Part shown: piece after piece, positions 18,472 to 26,532 of the stretch
Position numbering within the stretch: position 1 is the first letter of the stretch
Layout of the letters: each line of letters begins with the position of its first letter
DNA from: Methanobrevibacter ruminantium
GTDB lineage: Archaea > Methanobacteriota > Methanobacteria > Methanobacteriales > Methanobacteriaceae
Reading direction: 5' to 3'
Length of the DNA: 64,000 nt
Assembly (NCBI GenBank): GCA_004553595.1
Contig: SFKZ01000002.1
Coordinates: 1 to 64,000, forward strand
The notes under the pieces: model-generated
The model's input: only the letters and a program-made list of their open reading frames with translations
Database searches by the model: none
Told to the model about the DNA's origin: nothing
Program-made: the position numbers and the translations under genes

Positions 18472-19620
18472 TTATTCATCCTCCTTTAAGCCTAACCAAG
18501 TAACTTCTTTTACTGGATTTTTAGTTAATTCTACAGCTTCTTCAATGTATTCAGGAACTACGTCTCTTCCACCTAATCCTAAAATGAAACCATAGGTTTC
18601 CTTGTGACATTTAGTTTTCAAGTCTGCGAAGAGAGCTCCACCAATACCGAATGAAAAGTTTTTATCAAGTACAGCTAATTTATCAGCGTTTTTGGTAATT
18701 TCATCAATTTCCTCGAATGGGAATGGTCTGTAGGATCTGATTTTCAAGAGCCCTACTTTTTCGCCTTTTTCTCTTAAGTTGTCAACTACATATCTTACTG
18801 TACTTGCCATTGAACCCATACAGACTAAAATAATTTCTGCATCTTCACATAAGTAACTTTCAGTCAATCCATATTCTCTTCCGAATTTTTCACCGAATTC
18901 TGCACCTACTTCCTTGATTACTTCCATGGACTTATCCATAGCAACTTGCATGTCATGTCTTGCTTCAGTGTAGTAATTAGGGTCTGCAAAGTTACCTAAG
19001 GACATTGGCCTTTCAGGGTCAAGGTAAGCGAATTTAGGCACATATGGTTTAAGGAAAGTGTCTACTTCCTCTTGTTCCAATAAGTCTACAGGTTCAACTG
19101 TGTGAGTTAAGATAAATCCGTCTAAACATACCATTACAGGTAACATAACTTCTTCATGCTCTGCAATTCTATATGCTTGAAGAATAGTGTCAAATCCTTC
19201 TTGAGCATTTTCTACATAAAGTTGAATCCATCCTGCATCTCTTTGTGCGATGGAATCTTGTTGATCGTTCCAAATGTTTAATGGAGCAGAAATTGCCCTG
19301 TTTGCATCTGCCATTACTATTGGAGCTCTCATACCTGCAGCTGCAAATAATATTTCATGCATTAACATTAAACCTTGAGATGAAGTAGCAGTAAATACTC
19401 TCACTCCTGCTTCGGAAGCTCCTAAAGTAGCACTAATTGCACTGTGTTCTGATTCTACTCTAATGTACTCTGCATCTAAATCCCCATCTGCAACGAATTG
19501 TGCGAGGTATTCAGATATGGTAGTTTGAGGAGTAATAGGGTAAACAGGAACAACTTGTGGTTTTGCTAACTTTACAGCTTCTGCAACTGCTCTATTTGTT
19601 GTCATAATTTCTTTTGCCAT
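18472..19620 (-). CDS. porA: pyruvate:ferredoxin oxidoreductase alpha subunit
   Basis: 382 residues with YPITPQTTISEYLA near residue 27 and the TATSSQGLMLMHE loop near residue 80, both typical of the alpha subunit of four-subunit 2-oxoacid oxidoreductases. It is followed almost without gap by porB. Confidence 0.93.
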   Translation of the reverse strand: MAKEIMTTNRAVAEAVKLAKPQVVPVYPITPQTTISEYLAQFVADGDLDAEYIRVESEHSAISATLGASEAGVRVFTATSSQGLMLMHEILFAAAGMRAPIVMADANRAISAPLNIWNDQQDSIAQRDAGWIQLYVENAQEGFDTILQAYRIAEHEEVMLPVMVCLDGFILTHTVEPVDLLEQEEVDTFLKPYVPKFAYLDPERPMSLGNFADPNYYTEARHDMQVAMDKSMEVIKEVGAEFGEKFGREYGLTESYLCEDAEIILVCMGSMASTVRYVVDNLREKGEKVGLLKIRSYRPFPFEEIDEITKNADKLAVLDKNFSFGIGGALFADLKTKCHKETYGFILGLGGRDVVPEYIEEAVELTKNPVKEVTWLGLKEDE

Positions 19621-19661
19621 AAAATTTTCTCCACTCTTATTTTTTCTCTTTAATAGCTTAG

Positions 19662-19904
19662 CTATTCTATTTCCATCTTAATAGCTTGAACTGGGCATTC
19701 TACTTTACAAATACCGCAACCTTTACAATAATCATAATCTATATCATGGTCTTTGTTTACACATCCTTCTGGACAGAACATGATACAGTTATCACAATCC
19801 ACACAAGCTTCTTTATCAAGGATTGGTTTAAAAGTTCTCCAACTCCCTGTTTTGTTTTTACGTGTACTTCCAGGTTCACTAATTGCACATCCAATAGAAA
19901 CCAT
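19662..19904 (-). CDS. porD: pyruvate:ferredoxin oxidoreductase delta (ferredoxin) subunit
   Basis: 80 residues with two ferredoxin motifs, CVDCDNCIMFCPEGC and CKGCGICKVECP, binding two [4Fe-4S] clusters. The N-terminus contains the GSTRKNKTGSWRTFKP stretch typical of PorD. It lies between porC and porA. Confidence 0.93.
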   Translation of the reverse strand: MVSIGCAISEPGSTRKNKTGSWRTFKPILDKEACVDCDNCIMFCPEGCVNKDHDIDYDYCKGCGICKVECPVQAIKMEIE

Positions 19905-19946
19905 TTAATCACCTTTCATAAATTAATAAATTTTAAATACAGCCAC

Positions 19947-20468
19947 CTAAGCCATATCGTAAGCTTTTTGAGCTGCTACTGCGTTTTTCTCTCCAATTGG
20001 ACCTGGGAAAGTTTCCTTAATTACTTCAATAAGTGATTCAATACTTACTTCACCGGTCTTTTTAGCAAAGTATCCTAAAATAATGGTGTTTACAATGTTT
20101 ACACCTAAAATTTCAAGTGCAATGCCTGTTGCATCCACATCAAATACTTTGTAGTTTTCAGATTCGACCTTTTCATGAGTATTTATAATAACTTCACCAT
20201 CTTCTTTCAGTCCAGAATAAACATCAACAACACTTAAAAGACCATCGTCAAGAACTATCACATGATCAGGGTTGTAAACCTGATATCTTAAATTGATAGG
20301 TTCGCTATCGATTCTGGTAAATGCCATAACCGGAGCCCCTCTTCTTTCTACACCGAAGAATGGGAACGCTTGAGAGTATTTACCATCTTTAAATGCTGCT
20401 TTAGCTAAAATTTCTGCTGCAGTTACAGCACCTTGTCCTCCACGTCCGTGGAAGCGAATTTCAATCAT
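19947..20468 (-). CDS. porC: pyruvate:ferredoxin oxidoreductase gamma subunit
   Basis: 173 residues beginning [20 protein letters not shown], the gamma-subunit signature, with [12 protein letters not shown] near residue 46. The ATG at 20468 follows GGAGG at seven bases; the longer reading from 20483 has no such site. It is the first gene of the porCDABEF cluster. Confidence 0.93.
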
Positions 20469-20504
20469 TGATATTTCCTCCATTCTTTCATATACGATAA
20501 TTAG

Positions 20505-20547
20505 TAAACATTGTATATACTATAACTTTTAATAAACATTGTATATA
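20505..20547. promoter_or_regulatory. direct repeat upstream of porC
   Basis: TAAACATTGTATATA occurs twice, at 20505-20519 and 20533-20547, with starts 28 bp apart. Each copy holds a TATA-like core on the minus strand, and they lie 37-79 bases before the porC start. They could be duplicated TATA elements or binding sites for a regulator of the operon. Confidence 0.5.
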
Positions 20548-20568
20548 AATATGTTGATTTATCATGAT

Positions 20569-20924
20569 AAATTATTACAAATTATTATGAATTCGGCAAA
20601 ATTTTCTCATAAATATTAGATGTGATGAAAAATAGTGCATCGGAATTTGAAAAAATTGATAAAATTATTGATAAAGATAAATAAAGTTAATAATAATATA
20701 AAAATTTATATTATAAGAAAATAATAAAGAAACTAGTAAAATATTGAAAAATAATTTTTATGGAAATTTCATTAAATATCATGGAAAATTATTGAATTTT
20801 TTATGAGGAATTTTATAAATACCATTACAAATAATGATAAATTATTGAAAAATACCATGATAAAAATGATAGATTGGGAATGGTAAATTTATGAAAAAAA
20901 TCTTTACAATAGAAACATAATTCT
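20569..20924. other. AT-rich divergent gap between porC and tfs
   Basis: About 350 bases of AT-rich DNA between divergent genes. Motifs such as AAATTATTGA and ATACCAT recur loosely. I see no ORF or RNA gene in it. Confidence 0.5.
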
Positions 20925-20936
20925 GGAGCAAAAATA

Positions 20937-21254
20937 ATGAGATTCTGTCCGGATTGCGGTAAGATACTGATACCAAAAAACAATAAGCTGGAATGTGATT
21001 GCGGATATGTTGAAGAGATATCCGATGAAGACATCAAGGAAGAGTATCAGTTCGAAGGAGAGCGAAAGAAAGAGGTTGGAGTCATTGTAACTGACAATAA
21101 CAATGTAGCTCTTCCTACAAAAGAGATTACCTGCTATAAATGCGGAGGAACAAAGGGATACTGGTGGACAGTCCAAACAAGATCTGCTGATGAGGCTCCA
21201 ACATATTTCATCAGATGTGCAAAATGCGGTAACACCTGGAGAAGGTCCAATTAA
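20937..21254 (+). CDS. transcription factor S (TFIIS-like)
   Basis: 105 residues. An N-terminal zinc ribbon (CPDCGK...CDCG) is followed by a C-terminal ribbon (CYKCG...CAKCG) with the acidic catalytic loop SADEAPT. TFS rescues backtracked RNA polymerase by stimulating transcript cleavage. GGAGC lies eight bases before the ATG. It is a single gene. Confidence 0.93.
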   Translation: MRFCPDCGKILIPKNNKLECDCGYVEEISDEDIKEEYQFEGERKKEVGVIVTDNNNVALPTKEITCYKCGGTKGYWWTVQTRSADEAPTYFIRCAKCGNTWRRSN

Positions 21255-21390
21255 AATTAATGTGTTTTTAATTAATAAAAATTTAAAAAAATAATAGTTT
21301 AATAAATAACAAAAATTTAAAAAAAAAGATAGTAGATAGGGAAAAGATAGATTCCCTTTCATTTAAATTAAAAAAATTACTCATTCTTAT

Positions 21391-22305
21391 TTATTCAGAT
21401 TCATCAAGAATATATAAATCCTGATAATCGTCCTCTTCAGCATCATATTCTGTTTTTACTCTTTTTAAGATTCTTTTTTTAATAGGATTATTAGGATTCT
21501 CAGGATTATTTACCAAAATGACTTCCTCTTCATACATTGGAAGCGGTTCCGGATTTCTATTGGAATCATGATTTGAATTATTAGCTTTATGAGTAGGCCT
21601 ATTGTAATGAGTGGATTGATTATGATTGAAATCTCTATCATCATTAGCGTTTCTGCCAAATGAAGTGTCCACTTTTCTTGCATGAGGCTTTCTTGGACTA
21701 TGCTTATTGATGAATTCATTTGACTTGAAATATTCCTTATCTGAACTTATTAGTATATTGATTATCACAAGTGCCAATAAAACAATTACAACCAATGCAA
21801 ACAATGAATCAAATGGAGCAAACACAGCATAGAATATTTTGGAAGTGATGCTTGAAATGTCCATAAGACCTCTTAAAAGCAACAATACTCCTACAATCAA
21901 AACAACAGTACCGTTACGTTTGCCAATATTGTTTGAATTGAAATAGGGATAAGCTCCTAAAATGATTAAACCGATTCCCATCAATCTGAATAAGTTATTT
22001 GCTACAGCAGATTCAAGGAAGTCAAATATCATGTCAAATCTGTAATGCAATGCTGACAAGAAGAAAATCAATTCAATGATTCCTATTACAACCAATGGGA
22101 ATATGTAAACAATCTCATTAGCCAATTTAGGTTTTCTCAAAGCCCCCTCCTCAATCTTCTCTTCAGAGTATCCTGAAAGCAATTGATAAAGGAATGAACT
22201 CAATACAGATCCAATGATTGTACCGGAAACTCCTAAAACTGAAGTAAATAATGCTACAGTTCCAGAAATGAATGCCGCCATCATAACGTTAAAATGCTTA
22301 ACCAA
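21391..22305 (-). CDS. membrane protein with charged cytoplasmic tail, unknown function
   Basis: About 304 residues. Roughly five hydrophobic segments occupy residues 8-190, then come ~110 hydrophilic residues rich in Asn, His, Arg and acidic clusters. The start is taken as a TTG at 22305 because GGGTGAT lies four bases before it; the longer reading from a GTG lies inside that site. I do not recognise a family. Two TATGATACCTTA sites lie about 220-250 bases upstream. Confidence 0.6.
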   Translation of the reverse strand: MVKHFNVMMAAFISGTVALFTSVLGVSGTIIGSVLSSFLYQLLSGYSEEKIEEGALRKPKLANEIVYIFPLVVIGIIELIFFLSALHYRFDMIFDFLESAVANNLFRLMGIGLIILGAYPYFNSNNIGKRNGTVVLIVGVLLLLRGLMDISSITSKIFYAVFAPFDSLFALVVIVLLALVIINILISSDKEYFKSNEFINKHSPRKPHARKVDTSFGRNANDDRDFNHNQSTHYNRPTHKANNSNHDSNRNPEPLPMYEEEVILVNNPENPNNPIKKRILKRVKTEYDAEEDDYQDLYILDESE

Positions 22306-22526
22306 AAGTATCACCCATATTTTTAATTTCTAAGTTTCATAATTTAATAAAAATCATAATAACTGCAAATAAAATTTACATTTCATCATATTTAAAATTG
22401 ATTGATAATGAATTCAAACTATCATGACTTAATAAATTCACAACAATAAATTCCAACGATGAATTCACAGCAAATGAAAATAAGAAAAAATAATCTTGTG
22501 ATTATAAAAAACTTACAATTAGTATT

Positions 22527-22558
22527 TAAGGTATGATACCTTAGAGTATGATACCTTA
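22527..22558. promoter_or_regulatory. palindrome plus partial copy, candidate operator
   Basis: TAAGGTATGATACCTTA at 22527-22543 is a perfect inverted repeat around a central base. A second half-matching copy, GTATGATACCTTA, follows at 22546-22558. It lies between the membrane protein gene and tRNA-Thr, both on the minus strand, so it could regulate the former or end the latter transcript. Confidence 0.5.
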
Positions 22559-22644
22559 AATAGACTAATTTAAAAAAAAAACAACTTTCGTTGAAAAAAA
22601 AATAAAAAAACTAATTAATCCTTTTTGAATTAATTAGAAAAAAG

Positions 22645-22717
22645 AGCCTTAGGGGGGATTCGAACCCCCGACTTCTACCTTACCAAGGTAGCGCTCTACC
22701 GGCTGAGCCACTAAGGC
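22645..22717 (-). tRNA. tRNA-Thr (anticodon GGT)
   Basis: On the minus strand, acceptor GCCTTAG pairs with CTAAGGC. The anticodon arm is CTACC-TTGGTAA-GGTAG with anticodon GGT, and the T arm carries GGTTCGAATCC. No CCA is encoded. No intron is seen. Confidence 0.93.
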
Positions 22718-22746
22718 CGTAAAAATCGGAAAAATCTATAAAAAAG

Positions 22747-22829
22747 TGCAAGGGAAGGGATTCGAACCCTCGTAGGTCTACACCAAAGGATCTTAAGTCC
22801 TTCCCCTTTGGCCGCTCGGGAACCCTTGC
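22747..22829 (-). tRNA. tRNA-Leu (anticodon TAA)
   Basis: Acceptor GCAAGGG pairs with CCCTTGC. The anticodon arm has loop CTTAAGA (anticodon TAA), followed by a long variable arm typical of tRNA-Leu and a GGGTTCGAATCCC T arm. Discriminator A. It lies 29 bases upstream of tRNA-Thr and is probably co-transcribed. Confidence 0.93.
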
Positions 22830-22862
22830 ATAATAATACAACAATATTATTTTAAACTTTAT

Positions 22863-22875
22863 TCTATATAAATGT
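22863..22875 (-). promoter_or_regulatory. TATA box of the tRNA-Leu/Thr unit
   Basis: The minus strand reads CATTTATATAGAA about 35-45 bases before tRNA-Leu, a strong archaeal TATA element at a suitable distance. Confidence 0.5.
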
Positions 22876-22879
22876 TATG

Positions 22880-23170
22880 GATATAAAAAATTTTTATTGA
22901 AAAATCCCAGATAAAAGCTTAAATTAAGGGACTTAGGCAGAAAATCATTAAGAAATAATCAAAAATTTACAAAGTTATATAAAGAAAAATGATTATATTT
23001 TAAAATAGTATTAAATAAAACTTTATTAAAATAATTTTTATTAAAGTAATTTTTATTAAAGTATTATTTTATAAAGCAATTATTTATTAAATTAATTTTA
23101 TTAGATTTAAATTATTATAAGAATCAAAATTAGATTTTAATAATTTACAAAATTCACAAAAAATATTTTA
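22880..23170. other. AT-rich gap with loose repeats
   Basis: About 290 bases. Between 23010 and 23105 a motif close to ATTAAAGTAATTTTT recurs imperfectly four or five times. No gene is seen. Confidence 0.5.
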
Positions 23171-23182
23171 TGAGGCGATATA

Positions 23183-23350
23183 TTGATAGTTATTGATTTA
23201 GATGAATGTGGAGTTTGTGAAAAATGCATATCCGTTTGTCCAAAAGACTTGATTGAGAAAAGAGGATACACAATGATCATTAAGGACGGCTGTGATGACT
23301 GTGGAATATGCATGGACATGTGTCCTTTAGGTGCTATTTACGAAGAATAG
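23183..23350 (+). CDS. small 2[4Fe-4S] ferredoxin
   Basis: 55 residues from a TTG start with GAGG seven bases upstream. Two cysteine motifs, CGVCEKCISVCP near residue 9 and CDDCGICMDMCP near residue 37, each fit a [4Fe-4S] cluster. The product begins MIVIDLDECGVC and ends GAIYEE. It is a soluble electron carrier; its partner is not evident. Confidence 0.85.
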   Translation: MIVIDLDECGVCEKCISVCPKDLIEKRGYTMIIKDGCDDCGICMDMCPLGAIYEE

Positions 23351-23421
23351 CTAAAAAATCAATACATTAATAATGAAAGCATGGATAGAATGAATACTTA
23401 AAATTTTTTAAGGTAATTAAT

Positions 23422-24141
23422 ATGAAAAAACCAGGTTTTTTAAATAAGATTACAATTATTGACATCTTAATAATTATCTGCATAATCGGTGCAGCGGGAT
23501 TTGCCATTTACCATATGGCGGATGATGACTCCTTAAATGCCTCCGCCACTTCTTTTGACTATTCCACCAATTCAAAAATACTTGAAACCTATTTGGATTA
23601 CTATAAAAACGGCAATGTTGTTACAAGCACAATTGTTGGAACCGATGCAAGAACCAGAGAAAAGGTTGAACTAAATGGAAAAGTCCTATGGTTAGGGGAA
23701 AGTGAAAATCAAAAAATAAACGTTCTCCTTGATAATAATGGCAAACCATTGCTTGCTGGATTCTACAAGGATGTGCCAAATGCAGACTTGTTCATTGATT
23801 CAATTAGCTTAGAGTCAAACGGAGATACCTACAAGAATGTCAAGGACATTTCTGTCGCTCCAAAAGAAATCGGCAATATCAATGATTTAATCAGTGAAAT
23901 GCCTAATGGAAGCCATTGTGAAATCAGTACAAGCATTGCTATAGACAATCTTGATGGCGTAAAATATCAAAAATTGCTAAATGCATTATATGATAATAAA
24001 AAGCCTTGCATTGTCATGAATGCTGAAACCAATGTTCTTGAAATCAATAGAGCAAATAAAACTGATTTGAAGACCGCTAGTGAAATATTAGGCGATTTCA
24101 ATGGTCAGACTAGCCAAATTAAAATCAGAACTTATAATTAA
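23422..24141 (+). CDS. membrane-anchored protein, possibly DUF4330-like
   Basis: 239 residues. One N-terminal membrane segment (IIDILIIICIIGAAGFAIY, residues 11-29) is followed by a ~205-residue domain predicted to lie outside the cell. The start resembles DUF4330 proteins (short basic lead, then IDIL...), but I am not sure of the family. The polysaccharide polymerase-like gene follows 47 bases later on the same strand, which suggests a cell-surface role. Confidence 0.55.
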   Translation: MKKPGFLNKITIIDILIIICIIGAAGFAIYHMADDDSLNASATSFDYSTNSKILETYLDYYKNGNVVTSTIVGTDARTREKVELNGKVLWLGESENQKINVLLDNNGKPLLAGFYKDVPNADLFIDSISLESNGDTYKNVKDISVAPKEIGNINDLISEMPNGSHCEISTSIAIDNLDGVKYQKLLNALYDNKKPCIVMNAETNVLEINRANKTDLKTASEILGDFNGQTSQIKIRTYN

Positions 24142-24188
24142 AATTAAGTAATACAAAAATAGAACAATAAGGATAATAAAGTGAAAAT

Positions 24189-25484
24189 ATGAGTTTAATA
24201 TATTCTATAACTAGCAAGATAACTAGAACTATAGAAGATATGATTAGCAAATCCTTCTTATTTACACTTATTTTCAAAATCTTAGGATTTATTGAAAATG
24301 AATGGGTCAATAGCTATTTCAAGAGCTTGTATCCTAGTGAAAACTTTTTATCCATTTTCAAAAAAAGCAAAATTCTTAAGGAGGAAATATTTTCACCACT
24401 TGTTGTTTTAGTTACATTTACACTTTTTTTACTTCTTGCAACAGAACCTGTTTCAAGGGATTTGCAATTCACCATATTGATTGCATTCATCTCATTTTTC
24501 ATTGGGGCAATCATATTAACAAGATTTGTTTTAAACAATAGTGAAAGTAATAAAATACCAGTGTTTGATACAAAAGACGTATATTCAATAGGATTTTGCC
24601 TTACATTAATTGGAATCATATTCCTTTTCATAAGCATTGCATCTGTTGGAGGATTGCCAATATTGAAATCCTCTTTAAGATACTCACTAAAACCTATATT
24701 CACAATGCCAGTGTTCCTAGTGGTACCTGGAATAGGGCTTATTGCATCACACAGATTGAACCAATACAAAAGCGGTGAAATCTCAAGAAGCCAAGTGAGA
24801 TTCAGGTTCCTTATTCTAACATTAATTGGAATTATAACTGTTCTCACACTTGAATACAGAACACCGATCATTGCTATCCTTCTCATGATGATCATCATTG
24901 CTTACTATGGTGAGATCTTATCAGTTTGGGAAGTGATTTTAGGTGCATTGATAGGAGTTTTTACAATTATGGGAATTGGTTATATGAGATCATTGAATGA
25001 GCTTGCAATAAGTACAAACACCAGCATATTCTCCACCTTGGAACATAGGGCTAACTTCACTATGCATGTATTGAACCTATTGAATCAGATTTCAGGCAAC
25101 TTTGGCATATTGCATGGGAAGATGATAGCAAGTTCAATGCCTGGAAGTGATCTTGGACCTAGGATGTTAGTCGGCAAACTAATAGCTTGGAGAACTGAAG
25201 TAACTGTAACCCCCACATTATTAGGTCAGATGATAGTTGATTTCGGTAAAATTGGAGTTGCAGTCGAGATGTGCCTTCTTGGATTCATCTTAGGAACAGG
25301 ATATAAGATAATTAAAATCACTAAAGACTCATTTTATATTGCAATATACAGTTTAATATTGACTTATTCCATCTTGGGAGTTGAAACTGGAATATTGGAT
25401 ATACAGATCTTATTCTACTTCTTCATAATATCCTTTATCTATTTAGCAGCCATCTTAAAAGATAAAGGCATTAAAATCTATTAA
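24189..25484 (+). CDS. oligosaccharide repeat-unit polymerase family membrane protein
   Basis: 431 residues with about ten hydrophobic segments. A large loop between residues 270 and 340 contains RSLNELAISTNTSIFSTLEHR and ARMLVGKL-like sequence with charged residues, as in the archaeal O-antigen polymerase-like family (PF01901, formerly DUF70). It probably acts in surface polysaccharide or glycan assembly. Specificity is unknown. Confidence 0.65.
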   Translation: MSLIYSITSKITRTIEDMISKSFLFTLIFKILGFIENEWVNSYFKSLYPSENFLSIFKKSKILKEEIFSPLVVLVTFTLFLLLATEPVSRDLQFTILIAFISFFIGAIILTRFVLNNSESNKIPVFDTKDVYSIGFCLTLIGIIFLFISIASVGGLPILKSSLRYSLKPIFTMPVFLVVPGIGLIASHRLNQYKSGEISRSQVRFRFLILTLIGIITVLTLEYRTPIIAILLMMIIIAYYGEILSVWEVILGALIGVFTIMGIGYMRSLNELAISTNTSIFSTLEHRANFTMHVLNLLNQISGNFGILHGKMIASSMPGSDLGPRMLVGKLIAWRTEVTVTPTLLGQMIVDFGKIGVAVEMCLLGFILGTGYKIIKITKDSFYIAIYSLILTYSILGVETGILDIQILFYFFIISFIYLAAILKDKGIKIY

Positions 25485-25596
25485 AAAAACACTATTTTTA
25501 ACGGATGAATTTAATTATTAAACTGTCAAATCTATTAAAAAATACTATTTTTTAAAATAAGATAAATTTAAAAAAAAATAAAAAAAGAAAAAATCA

Positions 25597-25615
25597 TTCA
25601 TAGCAAAGCTATGAA
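25597..25615 (-). terminator. terminator of candidate RNA 1
   Basis: TTCATAGC and GCTATGAA form a perfect 8-bp stem with a 3-base loop. On the minus strand it is followed within a few bases by a long T-rich run. Confidence 0.7.
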
Positions 25616-25710
25616 CTAATCTTGGAGGTTGAGTTAAATAATTTCTTAATAATTATTTACACTTCTGGAGATTAATAATCTTGTAGTTGGACCCTGAATC
25701 TTACATTCTT

Positions 25711-25742
25711 GAGAGCGATTATATGCAAAAGAAAATGATGTG
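25711..25742 (-). repeat. shared core of the paired RNAs, copy 1
   Basis: On the minus strand this reads CACATCATTTTCTTTTG, six bases, then AATCGCTCTC. The second unit has the same order at 26226-26256 with only a few changes. It is the best conserved part of the two units outside the promoters. Confidence 0.8.
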
Positions 25743-25780
25743 TGTTTTATGTAAAACTCATTAGACTAAAATTAATAATA

Positions 25781-25853
25781 AATTCTAAATTCAAGAGATT
25801 TGGATTGTTATGATTAAACTAATACTATGTACAATTACTTGAATTTGAGAATT
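25781..25853 (-). other. long hairpin in candidate RNA 1
   Basis: AATTCTAAATTCAAG at 25781-25795 pairs with CTTGAATTTGAGAATT at 25838-25853 with one bulge, enclosing a loop of about 42 bases. Confidence 0.65.
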
Positions 25854-25899
25854 ATCATTAACCAAGATTATTACAGATTTTTATTCAATAACACAATAG

Positions 25900-25915
25900 T
25901 TTAGGTGTACCTAAA
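25900..25915. promoter_or_regulatory. metal-regulator box, downstream of RNA 1 start
   Basis: TTTAGGTGTACCTAAA, a perfect palindrome just downstream of the expected transcription start. The form resembles DtxR/IdeR-family operators. Confidence 0.75.
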
Positions 25916-25945
25916 CTTATTGTCAATTATAGATTTGTCTCCATA

Positions 25946-25954
25946 GTATATAAA
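25946..25954 (-). promoter_or_regulatory. TATA box of candidate RNA 1
   Basis: The minus strand reads TTTATATAC, midway between the two operators. Confidence 0.6.
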
Positions 25955-25966
25955 CCTTTCTAAATT

Positions 25967-25982
25967 TTTAGGTTTACCTAAA
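25967..25982. promoter_or_regulatory. metal-regulator box, upstream of RNA 1 TATA
   Basis: TTTAGGTTTACCTAAA; inverted repeat TTTAGGT/ACCTAAA, 67 bp from the downstream box. Confidence 0.75.
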
Positions 25983-26093
25983 AAATTATTGAATAATATT
26001 GATCATACAAAAAACAAAATTTTAAAATTTTGAAAACAACTAAAAGAAACAGCTGAAAAACTAAAAATATTAAAAAAAAATAAAATAAGAGGC

Positions 26094-26131
26094 AGTACAT
26101 AGCATACCTGAGATCAAGAATACCATGTACT
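26094..26131 (-). terminator. terminator of candidate RNA 2
   Basis: AGTACATAGCAT pairs with the segment ending ATACCATGTACT (about 12 bp including wobble pairs). A long T-rich run follows on the minus strand. Confidence 0.6.
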
Positions 26132-26225
26132 TGTTTGGAGATTGCTAAATAACAATTAAGTTATTTCAAAATGGTTCTTAAAATCATAAAAAGTTCTTAT
26201 TAATTCCCAGAATTTCATTTGGATA

Positions 26226-26256
26226 GAGAGCGATTTTAACAGAAGAAAATGATGTG
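26226..26256 (-). repeat. shared core of the paired RNAs, copy 2
   Basis: The minus strand reads CACATCATTTTCTTCTG, then AATCGCTCTC after a short variable spacer, matching the core of unit 1. Confidence 0.8.
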
Positions 26257-26273
26257 TTGAAATTCTTTTTAAG

Positions 26274-26342
26274 CCAATAATAATCTAAAGAAAGGGAGGA
26301 AGATAATTATATGTAATTTAGAAAACTTTAGATTATTATTGG
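26274..26342 (-). other. 17-bp hairpin with anti-Shine-Dalgarno loop
   Basis: CCAATAATAATCTAAAG at 26274-26290 and CTTTAGATTATTATTGG at 26326-26342 are exact inverted repeats around a 35-base loop. As RNA from the minus strand the loop carries a CCUCCC stretch. Confidence 0.8.
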
Positions 26343-26390
26343 TCGAACTAATAAACAACAAAATTTAAGATTTTTCAAGAAACAATAAAA

Positions 26391-26406
26391 TTTAGGTGTG
26401 CCTAAA
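26391..26406. promoter_or_regulatory. metal-regulator box, downstream of RNA 2 start
   Basis: TTTAGGTGTGCCTAAA, one mismatch from the palindrome. It sits inside a wider inverted repeat (AACAATAA...TTATTGTT). Confidence 0.7.
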
Positions 26407-26433
26407 CTTATTGTTAATTATAAGTTGTTCTTT

Positions 26434-26445
26434 ATAATATATAAA
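26434..26445 (-). promoter_or_regulatory. TATA box of candidate RNA 2
   Basis: The minus strand reads ATTTATATATTA, between the two operators at the same relative position as in unit 1. Confidence 0.6.
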
Positions 26446-26457
26446 TGTTTCTAAATT

Positions 26458-26473
26458 TTTAGGCATACCTAAA
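26458..26473. promoter_or_regulatory. metal-regulator box, upstream of RNA 2 TATA
   Basis: TTTAGGCATACCTAAA, one mismatch from the palindrome; its start is 67 bp from that of the downstream box, as in unit 1. Confidence 0.7.
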
Positions 26474-26532
26474 TATTTACGATAATAAAAAATCTGATGA
26501 AAAAATTGAAAAAAAGAAAAATGAATTAAAAG

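Larger units (their letters stand above)
25585..25924 (-). ncRNA. candidate metal-regulated small RNA 1
   Basis: A transcription unit of about 340 bases without a convincing ORF. A TATA box (TTTATATAC on the minus strand, near 25950) is flanked by two TTTAGGTnnACCTAAA operators. The expected RNA starts near 25924. It has a 5' inverted repeat around the downstream operator, a long hairpin (25781-25853), a core at 25711-25742 shared with the neighbouring unit, CU-rich segments AATCTCCA and CAACCTCCAA, and a terminator hairpin at 25597-25615 with a T run. Boundaries are inferred. It lies between the polymerase gene and candidate RNA 2. Confidence 0.65.
26075..26414 (-). ncRNA. candidate metal-regulated small RNA 2
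   Basis: A second unit of about 340 bases built like the first: upstream operator 26458-26473, TATA near 26440, downstream operator 26391-26406, internal hairpin 26274-26342, shared core 26226-26256, AATCTCCA segment and terminator hairpin 26094-26131. The hairpin has a perfect 17-bp stem and its 35-base loop contains TCTTCCTCCCTTTC, complementary to Shine-Dalgarno sequences. A 20-codon ORF inside (26156-26218) lacks a ribosome binding site. Boundaries are inferred. Confidence 0.65.

Noticed and set aside
24314..24898. 194-codon minus-strand ORF antisense to the polymerase-like gene
   Set aside because: Mirror of a hydrophobic coding sequence; no ribosome binding site.
26156..26218. 20-codon ORF (MKFWELIRTF...) inside candidate RNA 2
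   Set aside because: No ribosome binding site, not present in candidate RNA 1, and the shared conserved core lies outside it.
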